Positions 1 to 11,908 of a stretch of DNA of 64,000 nucleotides are shown in pieces (the stretch's first letter is position 1; every line of letters starts with the position of its first letter). Under the pieces are notes generated by a model. That model made no database searches. It worked only from the letters and a program-made list of their open reading frames with translations, and was not told the DNA's origin. The stretch comes from Cucumis sativus (lineage: Eukaryota; Streptophyta; Magnoliopsida; Cucurbitales; Cucurbitaceae): positions 1,302,001-1,366,000 of the forward strand of contig NC_026661.2 in the NCBI RefSeq assembly GCF_000004075.3, in the 5' to 3' direction. A program made the position numbers and the translations under genes.

Positions 1-1883
1 AAATACTTAAATATTTTTTTTTTAGAATGCAAATTCAAATTAATTGGTAACTACTTATCTCATTGATAGTAGTGAATTATCTTCCCTAAGCACCCTACCA
101 CCTCTAGACGCAAATGTCGTATTATCGAACTAGATTACCAATGTTTTGTGTTTTATTGTTTTACTTTTTGTTATCAAAGATAAAAAGAAAAAAAAAAAAA
201 TCATTCCCCTAGTATTGATGATATTTTTGAAATTTCGAGAAAGAATATTTTTTTAGTGGTTTGGACGACCCTCCATGCTAAGCCCACAACTCCGAACAAG
301 CGGGCATATGTATTGTATTAAGATGAACTTTGCTATTTTAAAAAATGTTTTTTTAACAAGATACAAGAACGGGAGCCAGAATCAACACACATCTTATAAT
401 TATTAGGTTAACATATCATTACCATCATCTATCTTCTCTAATATTTATTTTCTTAATTAAAAAATTGCAAGGTAAGAAAATTGATAGGATTATCGAAATA
501 TTTCAACTAGGTTGACAACTCTCTACCCCTCCATTACATTTAATATTTCAAAAGAACTCAAAAAATTCATTCAAGATAAATGTGTGTAGCGTTTCCAATT
601 TTTTTTTGTTGCCATCAACATTCAAACATAAGTAATTATGTTCGACAATTTATGGGAGTTATTTTGTTTTTCTCTTCTTTCTTCCTTTTAATTTCTTAAT
701 AAATTTCCAATTGGGCAAAATGGCCCCAACTCCTCCAAAAAAATCATCATCAATATAATTAGGTATGAACGACTCGACTTTCTTCTTGTGTTGTGCAAGT
801 GATAATTTCTATTTGTAAAAAGTTTTCATGATAGTTGAGAAAAAAACACTTAGTTCTTGGTGTACTATTTATTGTATCGGGAGTTAATAACATAAAGAAC
901 ACAACTACGGAAACACATAAAAGCATTGATAACACAACACAAACTTTGGTAACCTAATTATTCGATTACACAACATCTACATCTAAGGGGTCGTCTTAGA
1001 CCCATGACAAAAGATTATACTACTCATGCAGTAATTGATTATTACAATGTTATGATTGAGGGTGCAATACTCTAACATGAACCAACATGGTGACTATGGA
1101 ATAACTCAACAATCACAACTATATTGTACAATGATAATAATCATAACATTAATAGGATCACACCCCCTTAATCAATGACTACTTGTAATTCTAGCTTCAA
1201 GCATCCTTCAATAGCTGATCAATTTCTTATTTTCAAAATGCTGTATCGTCACACATGAATTCTGAAAGTGCATCGTCACATATTTTCTTTCCCAAACAAT
1301 TCTCTGCATAAAACTAACTTTCAGATCATATGAAAGAATAAAGATTCAAGAAAGGTGGGATATAGTAATAGTAAAGCCAAAAAAATCTTAACCACTCTAT
1401 TTAAATATGGAATTAATAAATCAATATAATAAAGGAATTAAGGAAGTGAGAGCATGTCATAGTAGAAATGATCAGAATTTGAAAGAAGAAAAAAGAATCA
1501 AAGCCGAAGAACGTAGCAAGAAACGAGAACGATAACAGGCTGCGATTGAAGTTTGCTAGATGAAACAAACTAGTTTTTTATCAGTTCAGCTAATATTTTA
1601 GTTAAAAGTATAGTATATGTTTTATGTTTGTTGAACTTTGCTCGATGGAATCTGGATCGATATGAAAACGCTTCAAAGTATAGTTGTTGAACATTAAACA
1701 CACATTGTTTCTCTAATCTGTTAGTCTTTTACTTATTTTTATTCCCATACACGTTAGGCAAATTCAAATCCTGGGTATTAAATATTGTTATCAATTCAAA
1801 TCCCATTTGCCTTCTTCAAAACATTGACTTATTACTTCTAATCCATGCCTACTTTTTGGTCTTAAAGAAATCCTTGAAAAATC
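1..1883. other. Intergenic DNA, left edge to first EXLA promoter
   Basis: AT-rich sequence with no open frame of useful length and no recognisable domain on either strand. It holds homopolymer A and T runs only. The last 150 bases (about 1750-1883) resemble the stretch upstream of the third EXLA gene (about 9750-9885): both carry repeats of a caattcaaatcccat-type word followed by tttgccttc. That part is therefore duplicated promoter. Confidence 0.6.
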
Positions 1884-1892
1884 TATATATAA
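1884..1892 (+). promoter_or_regulatory. TATA box of EXLA gene 1
   Basis: Sequence tatatataa, 46 bases before the first in-frame ATG (1930) and 70 bases before the second (1954). In the other four EXLA genes the TATA box lies 68-77 bases before the ATG, which favours 1954 as the start of gene 1. Confidence 0.6.
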
Positions 1893-1929
1893 GCATCATT
1901 CTTTTTGCTGCTTATTTCTCACAATTCAA

Positions 1930-3341
1930 ATGCATCTCATTTCTCAAAGAAAAATGTATTGGTTTCTCATTTTCCTCTTTTTGCTTGTCTCCTCGACCAC
2001 GGCTTCTTTTCCGCCCTGTAATCGTTGTCTTCATCAATCCAAAGCTGCTTATTACTACGAAGATTCCCCTACTTCATGTAAAAGCTTTAGTTTCCATCTC
2101 ATTTTAATTTTCTTTTTGGAAGTTGAATAACTAAGTTCACTATTGCAACTAATGAATTTATTGGATTTGCATGATTTGATGTAGATGGAGGTGCTTGTGG
2201 TTATGGAAATTTAGCATTGGAAATCTCTCAAGGTTATTTTGCAGCTGCAGTCCCTTCCCTTTATAAGGGAGGAGCAGGTTGTGGTGCTTGCTATCAGGTA
2301 TGAACTTGAGGTATACTCATTTTTTCACCAACTATAATGCAGAAAAAACTCAAAAATATTTATATATAACCAAAAAAAAAGTTCAGTAAACTGTGGTTGG
2401 ACAATTTAGTGAGCTTAAAAAATATGGGTGCAACTTAGGAAGGATGCACTTCAGTATCTCTTTTTTTTTTTTCTATGGTTTTCTCTCGTTTTGATGGGTT
2501 TTCTTTTCCTCCCTTTTAAAACGCTATTGATTGTGTAAGAGAATTGTTTAATTCTTTGTAGGTACGATGCAAGGACACGTATCTATGTAATACAGCAGGC
2601 ACTAAAATAGTTTTGACAGATCAAAATAATGATAATAGAACGGATATTGTTCTTAGTAAGAAAGCTTTCTCTGCCATGGCTTTAAAAGGAAAAGCTCAAC
2701 AACTCTTGAATACGGGACTCGTCGATATAGAATACAAGAGGTGTGGGTTAATTACTGGTTATAAATTATGAAACTAATTACAAAAAGTCAACTGATCATT
2801 ATTTTGGGTTGTATAATTACAATTCGTGTAATAATTTGCAGAATACCTTGTGAATACAAAAATAAAAATCTATTGGTACAAGTGGTTGAATGGAGCCACA
2901 AACCATATTATTTGGCGATCAAATTCTTATATCAAGGTGGTCAAACCGACATTCAAGCGGTCAACATAGCTCAGGTTCGACTAAAAATTACATTTTAAAC
3001 CCACAGAAAGTCAATTCAGATAAACTCTTGATATATGTAACTGATTTAGATACTCTATACGTGCATGACTTCGATTTTCGTAGGTGGGTTTACCGAAATG
3101 GCGCCCTATGAAAAGAAACTATGGAGGTATTTGGGATATCAATGGTGTGCCAAAAGGAGGATTACAATTGAGAATGGTAGTAACTTCAAGATATGATAAT
3201 GGAAAATGGATTTGGGCAGGTTCTGTGCTCCCATCTGATTGGAAAAATGGAGAAATTTATGATACAGGAGTTCAAATTAATGATATTGCTTATGAATATT
3301 GCCCTCCTTGGCAATGTGGTGGTGATGGACAATGGAAATAA
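1930..3341 (+). CDS. EXLA: Expansin-like A protein, array gene 1 (subtype A)
   Basis: Five exons: 1930-2077, 2185-2297, 2562-2740, 2842-2974 and 3084-3341; all introns are GT-AG and the frame is kept, giving 276 residues. The product is a secreted cell-wall protein of the expansin superfamily. It has a signal peptide, then the EXLA hallmark CNRC-QSKAAYY, a cysteine-rich six-stranded barrel domain (exons 2-3, motifs DGGACGYGN and GCGACYQ across the junctions), a CBM63-type second domain (exons 4-5) and the EXLA C-terminal extension ending CPPWQCGGDGQWK. EXLA proteins lack the HFD catalytic-type motif of alpha-expansins, and no loosening activity is established for the family. Start: 1930 is the first ATG and is given as the outer limit. 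The ATG at 1954 has a better context and aligns with its sisters, so I prefer it (268 residues). Odd: SFPP is inserted before CNRC. Confidence 0.9.
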
Positions 3342-6010
3342 AGAACACTGCTAAACTGGAAATTCCCTGCATTTTTTTAAGAACTTGTTTGTGTATTTTC
3401 TAATTTTTATTTACATATTCAGTGTTTAAAGAATTCTAATATTTATATAAATAAATTATTTAATACATATTTGTATGGTTCTTTTAAGTTGAAGCATAAT
3501 CAGTCAATTTTCCTATCAAAATATTAGCCCTTTAATCCTTGTATTTATAATTTATAAAATTTATAACAGAAAACAGAAGAAGTATATCAGAAAACTCAAA
3601 TCAAATATATAGATTGATGCTTAAAGTCTCTCAAATAAAGAACGGCACAAGTAACGACGACGTATTTGAATTATATTTTTAAGTGTTTAGTTTAGAAAAT
3701 AATTTATTTCAAAAAAACTAAAATATTTAGAAGTCACACGAGATAAAGTTTTAAGTGTATTTTAAATAATTTTTAGAAAATAAAATTTAATTAAATGAAA
3801 ATAAGTTTGTTGAAAAACATTTTTTTTCTTAATTCAATCCAAATCTAAACAAACCCTAAAATTCGATTATTTGAAAACAAAAATAAGTTTATTGAAAAAA
3901 GTTAAAAAATGTGTGTTGATTGCAATTTCTTGGAAGGAATGTGAGATTAATTACACACAATCGATGGGCCTTAGAAGGTGTACTTTGGATCATGACTTTT
4001 CATCAACAACATTCATCACTTGATCATTTGATATTTGAACTAACCTATAATAGATACATAATGATAGTATTCTATCACTATCTATAATAAACAGTGATAT
4101 ATTACCCTAAAATTATTTTTTAAAAAAGAAAAATAATTATAACTTAACTATTCATGTTTTTTTCAAATAGATGTGTTATTTGGTTTTTCAAACTAGTTAG
4201 TGGAATTTGAACCGTTGAACCTCTAATTTTTAGTCGATGATAAAAGAACATATGCCCTTTAAATATTGATTGAAATTATAATTTTAAGTTCAAATCATTA
4301 GGTCAAATCAAGTATAACTTAATTAAATTGCAAACATATTAAAAACCAACCAGATCCATGGTAATTTGAATCCTCCTACTTTCAATAGTTTAGTACAAAT
4401 CAATTATATTTAAATTATAGCCTCTTTTTGAACAAATTATAATTATATAACCTTAAACTAAATACAAATGAAGGTACAGATAATAATAATTTCAGAAAAA
4501 GTTAAAAGCTTAAACCCAAAAGAATTAATTAAATAAGACTACCATTGAAAAGCAATTACAGAAAGAAAAAGGTGATCATGGACCACGGTATTCACAATTA
4601 CCCATCCACGGTTGTCACTATTATATTATTCTATGTTTCTCGTGGTTTGAAAACGATACAATGGAATGAATTTATAATGTAATCTAAATTTTATGTTTAG
4701 ATGGAATGTTTTCACCTCCATTTGTATAATAAAACTTACTTTGTTCCCACATTTTCAACTTTAAAATAAAAATTCTAGCATTTTCACACTTTACGATTTC
4801 ATTTTCGTAATTACTCTCATCCCAATAATTCTTAAGTTTCCCATCATTTTAATTACATTCCAACCTCTCAATCCCTTGCTTTTTACATAAAATACCTCAT
4901 TTGTATTTGATTTTTTTTTTCCAATTTGTAAACTTAGGGGGATTCAAGCTTGTGACTGATTGAATGCAAATTTGTGGCTACATTTAAAAAAAAAAAATTG
5001 GCAGCATTTTGTGGTTACATTTCAAAATAAAAAGTCTGATGGAGGTGTAAAAAAAATAAGATAAGAATGAAAAATTTAATAAACTACTATAGTTGTACGA
5101 GGACCAAAATGATACTTGAAAGTTGTACAAGAAAATATTAATATGAACAAAGATTAAACGTACATGAACTAAAATAAACCAAAATTTATGATTTTGTTGG
5201 TGTTTGTAGTAACGAACGTAAAGAAATATATTTAATTTCTTAAAAAATTAAAAAAATAAAAAAATTGATAAACTATTTACTTCCTAAAATAAAATTTATT
5301 ACTTATTTTTCTATTTTTTATAATTTTTCAAAATTAAACTATTGCAAAGAAGCGATTCATTATTATGTTTGAAGAAGTATTTAAGGAACTTATGGTCTTG
5401 AGCGTTAATAATTAATAGAAACTTTTAGTAATTAACACTGTCATTATTTAGGGAAATGGAAACTTGAGATAAATTTTTTTATTATTATTAAAAAGAATAG
5501 ATTAGACTATATTATTTCAATCTCTTACTTTGAAGTTTGTTCGTATTAGTTTAATTTTAATATTTTCAATTATCCAAATTAGATTATGTACTTTCCATAA
5601 ACCTTAAAATTTAGTCTAATTTTTACCAAAACAAGGAGGTTAAGAAAAAAAAGAATACTTTCAATTTGTTATTTATTTATATAATGTGAATTGTGATGTT
5701 GAAATCAACTAGCCGTAGAACTTTGCTGAAATCTGCTTACTCAAAGAAGACGGATTCTTACTCCAAAGTTCAAACAATAAACAACTCTCTAGCTAAGTTA
5801 GGTTAAGGTGCATATACTTCCATATTTGTAACGTTCCTTTTCTTCATCACATTACTATATGATCCTTTGTCCTTTCCTAATTAATTCTCATCTAAATCTC
5901 CAAATCAACAACACTTCAAAATCCATTTACACAAAAAGGCAAAAGCAACCCTCAATTTGGTCTTAAGTTAGGCAGTTCCTTAGTAGTTATCCACTCATTA
6001 TTGATTCACC
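3342..6010. other. Intergenic DNA between EXLA genes 1 and 2
   Basis: AT-rich, with no supportable gene. Positions about 4060-4110 carry a short ctatcactatc / cagtgatat palindromic stretch of the kind seen more fully at 45.3 kb. The last 150 bases share words with the flank of EXLA gene 4 (acttcaaaa, ccatttacacaaaaag) and belong to a duplicated promoter. Confidence 0.55.
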
Positions 6011-6018
6011 TATATAAG
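6011..6018 (+). promoter_or_regulatory. TATA box of EXLA gene 2
   Basis: tatataag, 68 bases before the ATG at 6079. The surrounding cctatataagtat is shared with the promoter of EXLA gene 4 at 14655, which supports a duplicated core promoter. Confidence 0.6.
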
Positions 6019-6078
6019 TATCTTCATCCCCATCTCCTTCTTCCTCACACAAACCATTACTAAACAATTTCTTTATCA

Positions 6079-7468
6079 ATGAAAATGGCTTGGTTTCTTA
6101 GCTTTCTCTTTCTCTTTTTCATCTCTTCTGCCCATGCTTGTGATCGTTGTGTTTTCCAATCTAAAGCTAGTCATCTCTATGAATCCCCTACTACATGTAA
6201 ATAAAATATATTTTTTTATTTGACTACTTGCATGCGTATGATCACCTAGTTTCGCAACTTTACCACCTGACAAATTTTATTTTAGAAAAAAGAATGAATT
6301 TTTTCTTTTATTAGTATTTGAGGTTGGATGCATGCAAATAGACTAAACCCACATCTCACTTTTTTTCTTTAGTATTTTGAAGTTTTTTTTTTTACTGCGA
6401 GTATGTGGTTGGGGTGCGTTACAAAACGATGGATGTAGCCTAAGATGAATAATTCAAATATTAACTACTTTTTGCACCATTCATTTATTGTTCTTGAATT
6501 AAAATGTGAAAATATATGTATAATATTTCTACTGTTATTTGTCTACATAGATGGAGGAGCATGTGGTTATGGGAACTTGGCATTGCAGTTCTCTAATGGC
6601 TTCTTTGCAGCTGCTGTGCCTTCTCTATATAAACAAGGAGCTGGTTGTGGGGCTTGCTATCAAGTATATATCTATGTTAATTGGTTCTTTTAATTAAATA
6701 TAGTTTCATGTTGAATTATATGGGTAATATATAATTATGTTATAATAATTAATGTATATATATACATACCATATTTGTAGGTAAGGTGCAAAAATAGAAG
6801 GCTTTGCAATACAGTAGGAACAAAGGTGGTATTAACAGATCAAAATAACGACAATGTAACAGATCTTGTTCTTAGTCCAAAGGCTTTCTTTACAATGGCT
6901 CTCAATGGTAAAGGTTCAGATCTTTTGAATCTTGGAGTGGTGGATGTTGAATATAAGAGGTGAATTAATGAGCTATATATATTATATAATTTCAAATATT
7001 TTTAACTAAGTACTCCAATTAAATTTAATGAATAAGAAGAAATAAAAACAAATATTGTACTGTATATGTTGTTGTTTTGGTAGGGTGCCATGTGAATATC
7101 CAAATAGGAATTTGTTGGTGAGAGTGGAAGAATCAAGTTACAACCCATTCAAATTGGCAATAAAATATTTGTACCAAGGTGGGCAAACAGAGATGGTTGC
7201 TGTTGATATAGCTCAGGTTGGGACATCAGATTGGAGCCATATGAAGAGAAGTTATGGAGCTGTTTGGGAAACAGACAATGTACCTGAAGGTGCATTACAG
7301 TTGAGGATGGTTGTGACTTCTGGATATGATGGAAAATGGGTTTGGGCAAAGTCTGTACTTCCTGCTACCTGGAGAGCTGGGGGCATTTATGATACTGGAG
7401 TTCAAATCAACGACATTGCTAAAGAGAGTTGCCCTCCATGGCAATGTGGTGATAACCCGTGGAAATGA
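6079..7468 (+). CDS. EXLA: Expansin-like A protein, array gene 2 (subtype B)
   Basis: Four exons: 6079-6196, 6551-6663, 6781-6959 and 7084-7468, giving 264 residues. A signal peptide (about residues 1-20) is followed by the EXLA mark CDRCVFQSKA, the barrel domain with GCGACYQ and [10 protein letters not shown], and the second, CBM63-type domain ending in the EXLA tail [12 protein letters not shown]. It is predicted to be secreted to the cell wall, and its biochemical role is unproven. The second domain is one exon: the intron that splits genes 1, 3 and 5 after the AQ codons is absent, with the coding sequence joined cleanly there. Exon 2 ends CAA before the donor instead of CAG. It is closest to gene 4, sharing the EESSYNPF and [16 protein letters not shown] segments. 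An overlapping ATG at 6085 (third residue) is an alternative start. Confidence 0.93.
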
Positions 7469-7654
7469 AAAACTAATTAAGTTTTTATAATTGTATTTGT
7501 GTGTTTGTGTAATAATACTAACGAACAAGAAATCGAGACTCGTCTGTATCAAAATAAAAGAATTCGGTAGAATTCGCTCTTCTTATTAAATAAATAATAA
7601 AATGTTTTAAGTTGATATACGTCTTTTAATCTTTCTTTATTTCTAATCATTTTT

Positions 7655-7943
7655 ATGTGTCATAATTACATAGGTATTTGGTGTAGCCACCGTCACCTAT
7701 TCAAACACTACACTTTCAAGTTCTTTAGCTCTCAATTTCACTGCTCCTCTCTTAAGCGTCTTCCTCTTGGACTTCCTTCTATCCCTTTATGTAATCACTT
7801 TGATGCTTCTATCCCTTTATGTAATCACTTTGTTCATCAATAATATCGGTGTTTTGTAAATCTTTAGGTATACCTTGCGAGTCTCTCGAGGCACTTTGTC
7901 TCCTTTTCTAAAAATTTTATATATTTTCCATGTGTCATAATTA
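7655..7943. repeat. 261-bp segment flanked by 14-bp direct repeats
   Basis: The word atgtgtcataatta occurs at 7655-7668 and again at 7930-7943, bounding 261 bases that differ in composition from their surroundings. Inside is a tandem duplication with a period of 30, in which ttctatccctttatgtaatc occurs twice (about 7777 and 7807). The flanking repeats look like a target-site duplication, so this may be a small inserted retroposon. I see no poly(A) tail and no tRNA-like promoter boxes, so the class is unknown. Confidence 0.4.
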
Positions 7944-8114
7944 TTTTAAAATTAAATAACCTATTAATGTCTACTATCATATTAGTTAAGAAAACATGTC
8001 ATGTTAACTTTCTGTCAGTAATGAATGGAAGAACTAATGAATGGACTAAATAGTGCTACCAAAAGCAATCCTTGTGAGTCAAATTATGTTGATTTTAAAA
8101 CTTAAACGTAATTC

Positions 8115-8423
8115 AAATGCAATAACTCAAAAAATGTCATTCTTCTTTGCACAGCCATGGCTATTGTTTGGAGCATCTGGATGGAGAGAAATAACAGGAT
8201 TTTCAATGACAAACAAAAAAGCCTGAAAAGATTGTTGTAATTTCATTGGTTTGTGGAGTGGTAGGCAAAGATTATTCAAAAATTACAATACCAACTCCAT
8301 GACGCAGAACTTCCATGCTTTTCTGTAATCCTTTTGTACTATGGACTTCTCTCCAACCCCTCTATTATTTATATATTTCTGAGCTTATGCTCTCTTACCT
8401 CGTTTCCTCATAAAAAAATGCAA
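8115..8423 (+). mobile_element. 5'-truncated LINE 3' end, + orientation
   Basis: A frame from 8157 reads MAIVWSIWMERNNRIFND, which matches the C-terminal tail region of plant L1-type LINE ORF2 (W-x-ERNNR-x-F). It runs about 29 codons to a stop, followed by decayed sequence and a short A run (8412-8418). The word aaatgcaa occurs at 8115-8122 and at about 8416-8423, a possible short target-site duplication. Only the terminal piece is present, with no endonuclease or reverse transcriptase, so it is inactive. Two relatives lie in the opposite orientation at 11.9 and 42.5 kb. Confidence 0.6.
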
Positions 8424-9885
8424 CTAAAAAGAAATTTGGTTATGAAAAGTTTAATTAATTAATTAGTATATATTTTTTAAAATTTAGTTATATCAATACT
8501 CTAACCCTCTCATTTTCAAGTTTAAAAATGTACAGAACACCATTGTTTTGGATAAGATGACAGACATCTCCTCTAATGGTCTTCTCTTTCTTTCTTCCTT
8601 TTGTTTCTAAAAGTTATTCCAAACTCACATTGAATAACCTAACCATTATTTTCATCACTTCAAAAATTACCCACTATGATTTTTTTTTTTCAATTTCTTT
8701 ACTATGGTTTTTATCTCATCTTCAAGCTAACCTATTTTATAAGTACAAACCTTTGCAATAATATTATTTTTTCTCAATTAATTAAGTGTATTCTACAGAC
8801 TTTGAAGTCCATAGGTAGGAAGAATTATTAAATGATATAATTTTAAATGTTTTCATTCGCCAACTTAAGCTTTTAGTTGATCAATCACTTACAAATATAA
8901 TATTACGGTAAATTTAAGAGGAACTGTATTCAAACTAAACCTTAGTTTATTTACCTTCAACTTATAAACTAAATAAAACTTTAAACTTTTAAGTGATGTT
9001 CTCTCGAACAAAAATGTATTACTTTAAAGGAAGGTATATTATTCCAATTACATTATCTTTGGACTATTTATTTGTATAATAAAACATTATCCCTAAAACT
9101 AATTGTTTTAATAAAAGAAAAATATAACATATTTAAAATTTATATAATATAAAAAAAAAACTAAAAGTATTAAAATAATAATGACATGTCACATTCTCAA
9201 GCTTATCATCTCATGCCAATTGGCTCAAAATCCCATGCCCAAGTTTCGTTGAAGTTTTTGAATCTTTCATTTTTTAAAAGCCGTGCCATGTGTATCAAAA
9301 ATTTGTAAACCATATGCATATACTAACCCATGGATTCTCTCTTTTAATCAATGGACATGGATTTAGAAAAGAAAAAGGGTGACCCTTTTGTTATCTATGA
9401 TCTTATAATTATTATAGTTAGTTTAATTTAAATCATTTTATTCTTTATACTTATAAAATATTCATTTTCTTCTTTCATTTTAAAAAACAATCATATTTTT
9501 CTTAAAAACAATCATATTTTTCTTCATTTTCATTTTTAAAGAGATCAAAATGGTTATAATATTTGAAATTTCATCAACTAAAATATACCAATCTCATTAA
9601 AATATAAATATTTTAAGAGTCCTCAAAATAAACCAAACTAGAAAGTTTTAGAGCTCAAATCAACCTTTTAAATTAATTAAAAGTATAGAACCTTAATGAC
9701 TTACTAGTCTAGCATTTTGTCCTTTTTCCCCCTCATCCAAAGTAAATAAATCAATTCAAATCCCATGTACCAAATATTATATAATGAATTCAAATCTGAT
9801 TTGCCTTCATGAAAATATATTTGACCCAATTTGTAGTTATCCAAATTGTCCATTCATATGCTTCTTCCTATTAATTTGACAAATC
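8424..9885. other. Intergenic DNA before EXLA gene 3
   Basis: AT-rich. No gene is supportable; the open frames are short and contain no domain. The right end (about 9750-9885) is the duplicated subtype-A promoter also seen before EXLA gene 1. Confidence 0.55.
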
Positions 9886-9894
9886 TATATATAA
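9886..9894 (+). promoter_or_regulatory. TATA box of EXLA gene 3
   Basis: tatatataa, 77 bases before the ATG at 9963. The context aaatctatatataa is nearly the same as in the gene 1 promoter (aaatctatatataag at about 1880). Confidence 0.6.
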
Positions 9895-9962
9895 CCATCA
9901 TCTTCATACACTTCTTTATCAGTACTTAACTTATCACAGTTCCTCTACCAAGGAGAGTGAAA

Positions 9963-11658
9963 ATGGCTTGGCTTTTTACCTTTCTTCTTTTCTTTCTTGT
10001 CTCTTCCACTAATGCTTGTAATCGTTGTATTTTCCAATCTAAGGCAGCTCATTACTACGAGGATACACCTACTTCATGTAAAAATTAATGTGTCCTTAAT
10101 TTTATTTTTACCTTCTATGCTTTTTCATTTTGAATGATGCTAATCCAAAACTAATCATTTATATGATATCATAGAATTTTAATCCTAAGATGAATGTAAT
10201 TGAAATGATGAATTTTATCATGTGTATGATTGAGTTATATGAAAATATTATTATAGATGGAGGTGCATGTGGGTATGGAAATTTGGCCTTGGAAATGTCT
10301 AAAGGTTATTTTGCAGCTGCTGTCCCTTCTATCTATAGAGAAGGAATGGGTTGTGGTGCTTGCTACCAGGTAACATTTCATACATATATATATTGACATT
10401 TGATCTATCAATGCTTTTATAGATGTGATATCCACCATTTTCATTATATATGGTAAAATCTATGAAATATTACTAATATGACTATAATATATGCAAGTAA
10501 TAAATATATGTTAACTTGTTTAAAAGCGAGCAAGGTTTATTTGTTAGATAATTTTTCTAAAAGATATTCATCTAATTTTAAAATGTTATTAGTATATTTA
10601 GTTTTCTTTCCAACGTTATAATTCTGTAGTTTTATATTATACATTATTTATAGTAAAATTTTGTACTTGTGTAGATATTCTTTCAAAAGGTGTAGCAGAA
10701 GAAATATATATGTGTATGTTTTAAAAGAAAATGTGTTTTTTATTATTGAAACTAAAAAAAAAAAAACTTTTTTTCTATATAATAGACGTTCGTGATTCTC
10801 TTAATAATTTTGTTCTATTTTAGCTTTGCTTCTAACTATGAGCATATATTTACTTTTCTTTGCAGATAAGATGCAAGAATGCAACATTATGTAACACAGT
10901 TGGGACCAAAGTAGTTTTGACAGATCAAAATTCTGATAACAGAACAGATTTTGTTGTTAGTAGAAAAGCTTTTTCAGCTATGGCTTTAGATGGCAAAGGC
11001 CAACAACTTTTGAAAACTGGAATTGTTGATATTGAATACAAAAGGTAAATCATAATATATATATATAGTGTGTGTGTGTGTGTATAAGTAATAATTGGTA
11101 TTATGATACCATTGAAAGGGACTTGCTAATTTTAATGTTGTAGGATACCTTGTGAATACAATAAAAACTTATTAATACAAGTAGTAGAATGGAGCCACAA
11201 GCCATATTATTTGGCTATTAAATTCCTTTACCAAGGAGGCCAAACAGACATAACCGCAGTCGATCTAGCAACTCAGGTTGGGTAAAATTTTATTTTAATT
11301 TGAACTTTAGTTAATTTACGTAACTTAAAAGAATATTTAGCTAAAATCTAGTAGCTTTTGTATGCAATAATGATAAATTTGGTGTATATATAAACATATA
11401 TAGGATGGTTCTGGAGGGTGGCAATACATGAGAAGAAACTATGGAGCTATTTGGGATACAAATAAAGTTCCAGAAGGAGCGATAAAGCTAGTGGTGATTG
11501 TAGTTTCAGGTTACAAAAATGGAAGAGGGATAATGATAAATTATGCACTTCCTGCTGATTGGAAAACTGGAGAGATTTATGATACTGGAATTCAAATCAA
11601 AGATATCGCTACTGAAGCTTGCAATCCTTGGAGATGTGGTGACCAACCATGGAATTAA
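9963..11658 (+). CDS. EXLA: Expansin-like A protein, array gene 3 (subtype A, divergent)
   Basis: Five exons: 9963-10077, 10257-10369, 10866-11044, 11144-11276 and 11404-11658, giving 264 residues. An 18-residue signal peptide precedes CNRCIFQSKAAHYY. The barrel domain is intact (GCGACYQ, RCKNATLCNT). Exon 4 shares VVEWSHKPYYLAIKF with gene 1. It is odd in the second domain. Exon 4 ends in an extra codon (ATQ instead of AQ), and exon 5 begins DGSGGWQYM where its sisters begin VG. The stretch that reads [17 protein letters not shown] in genes 2 and 4 reads VVSGYKNGRGIMINYALP here, so the conserved tryptophans are lost. The stronger-looking donor gtaaaa at 11282 would break the frame, so CAG/gttggg at 11276 is preferred. 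The frame is open to a normal EXLA tail (CGDQPWN). Secretion is likely; sugar binding may be altered. Confidence 0.88.
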
Positions 11659-11908
11659 TTGATGATCAAATCTATATATATATATATATGATTCATGATT
11701 AATTGAAGTTTTAGTTACAAATAAATTATGATAATGCATGTGTGTGTATTTCCCTTTTATTTGTGTGTATTGATGTTTGGAGGAATTTTAGTGTAATTGT
11801 TGTACTATGAAATAAATGGAATGAAATATCATTATTTTGTGTGAATAATATAATAGATCTTTGTAAACCCTACGTATTATTATTTACGCAAAGTGTTTAA
11901 TCTAAATT

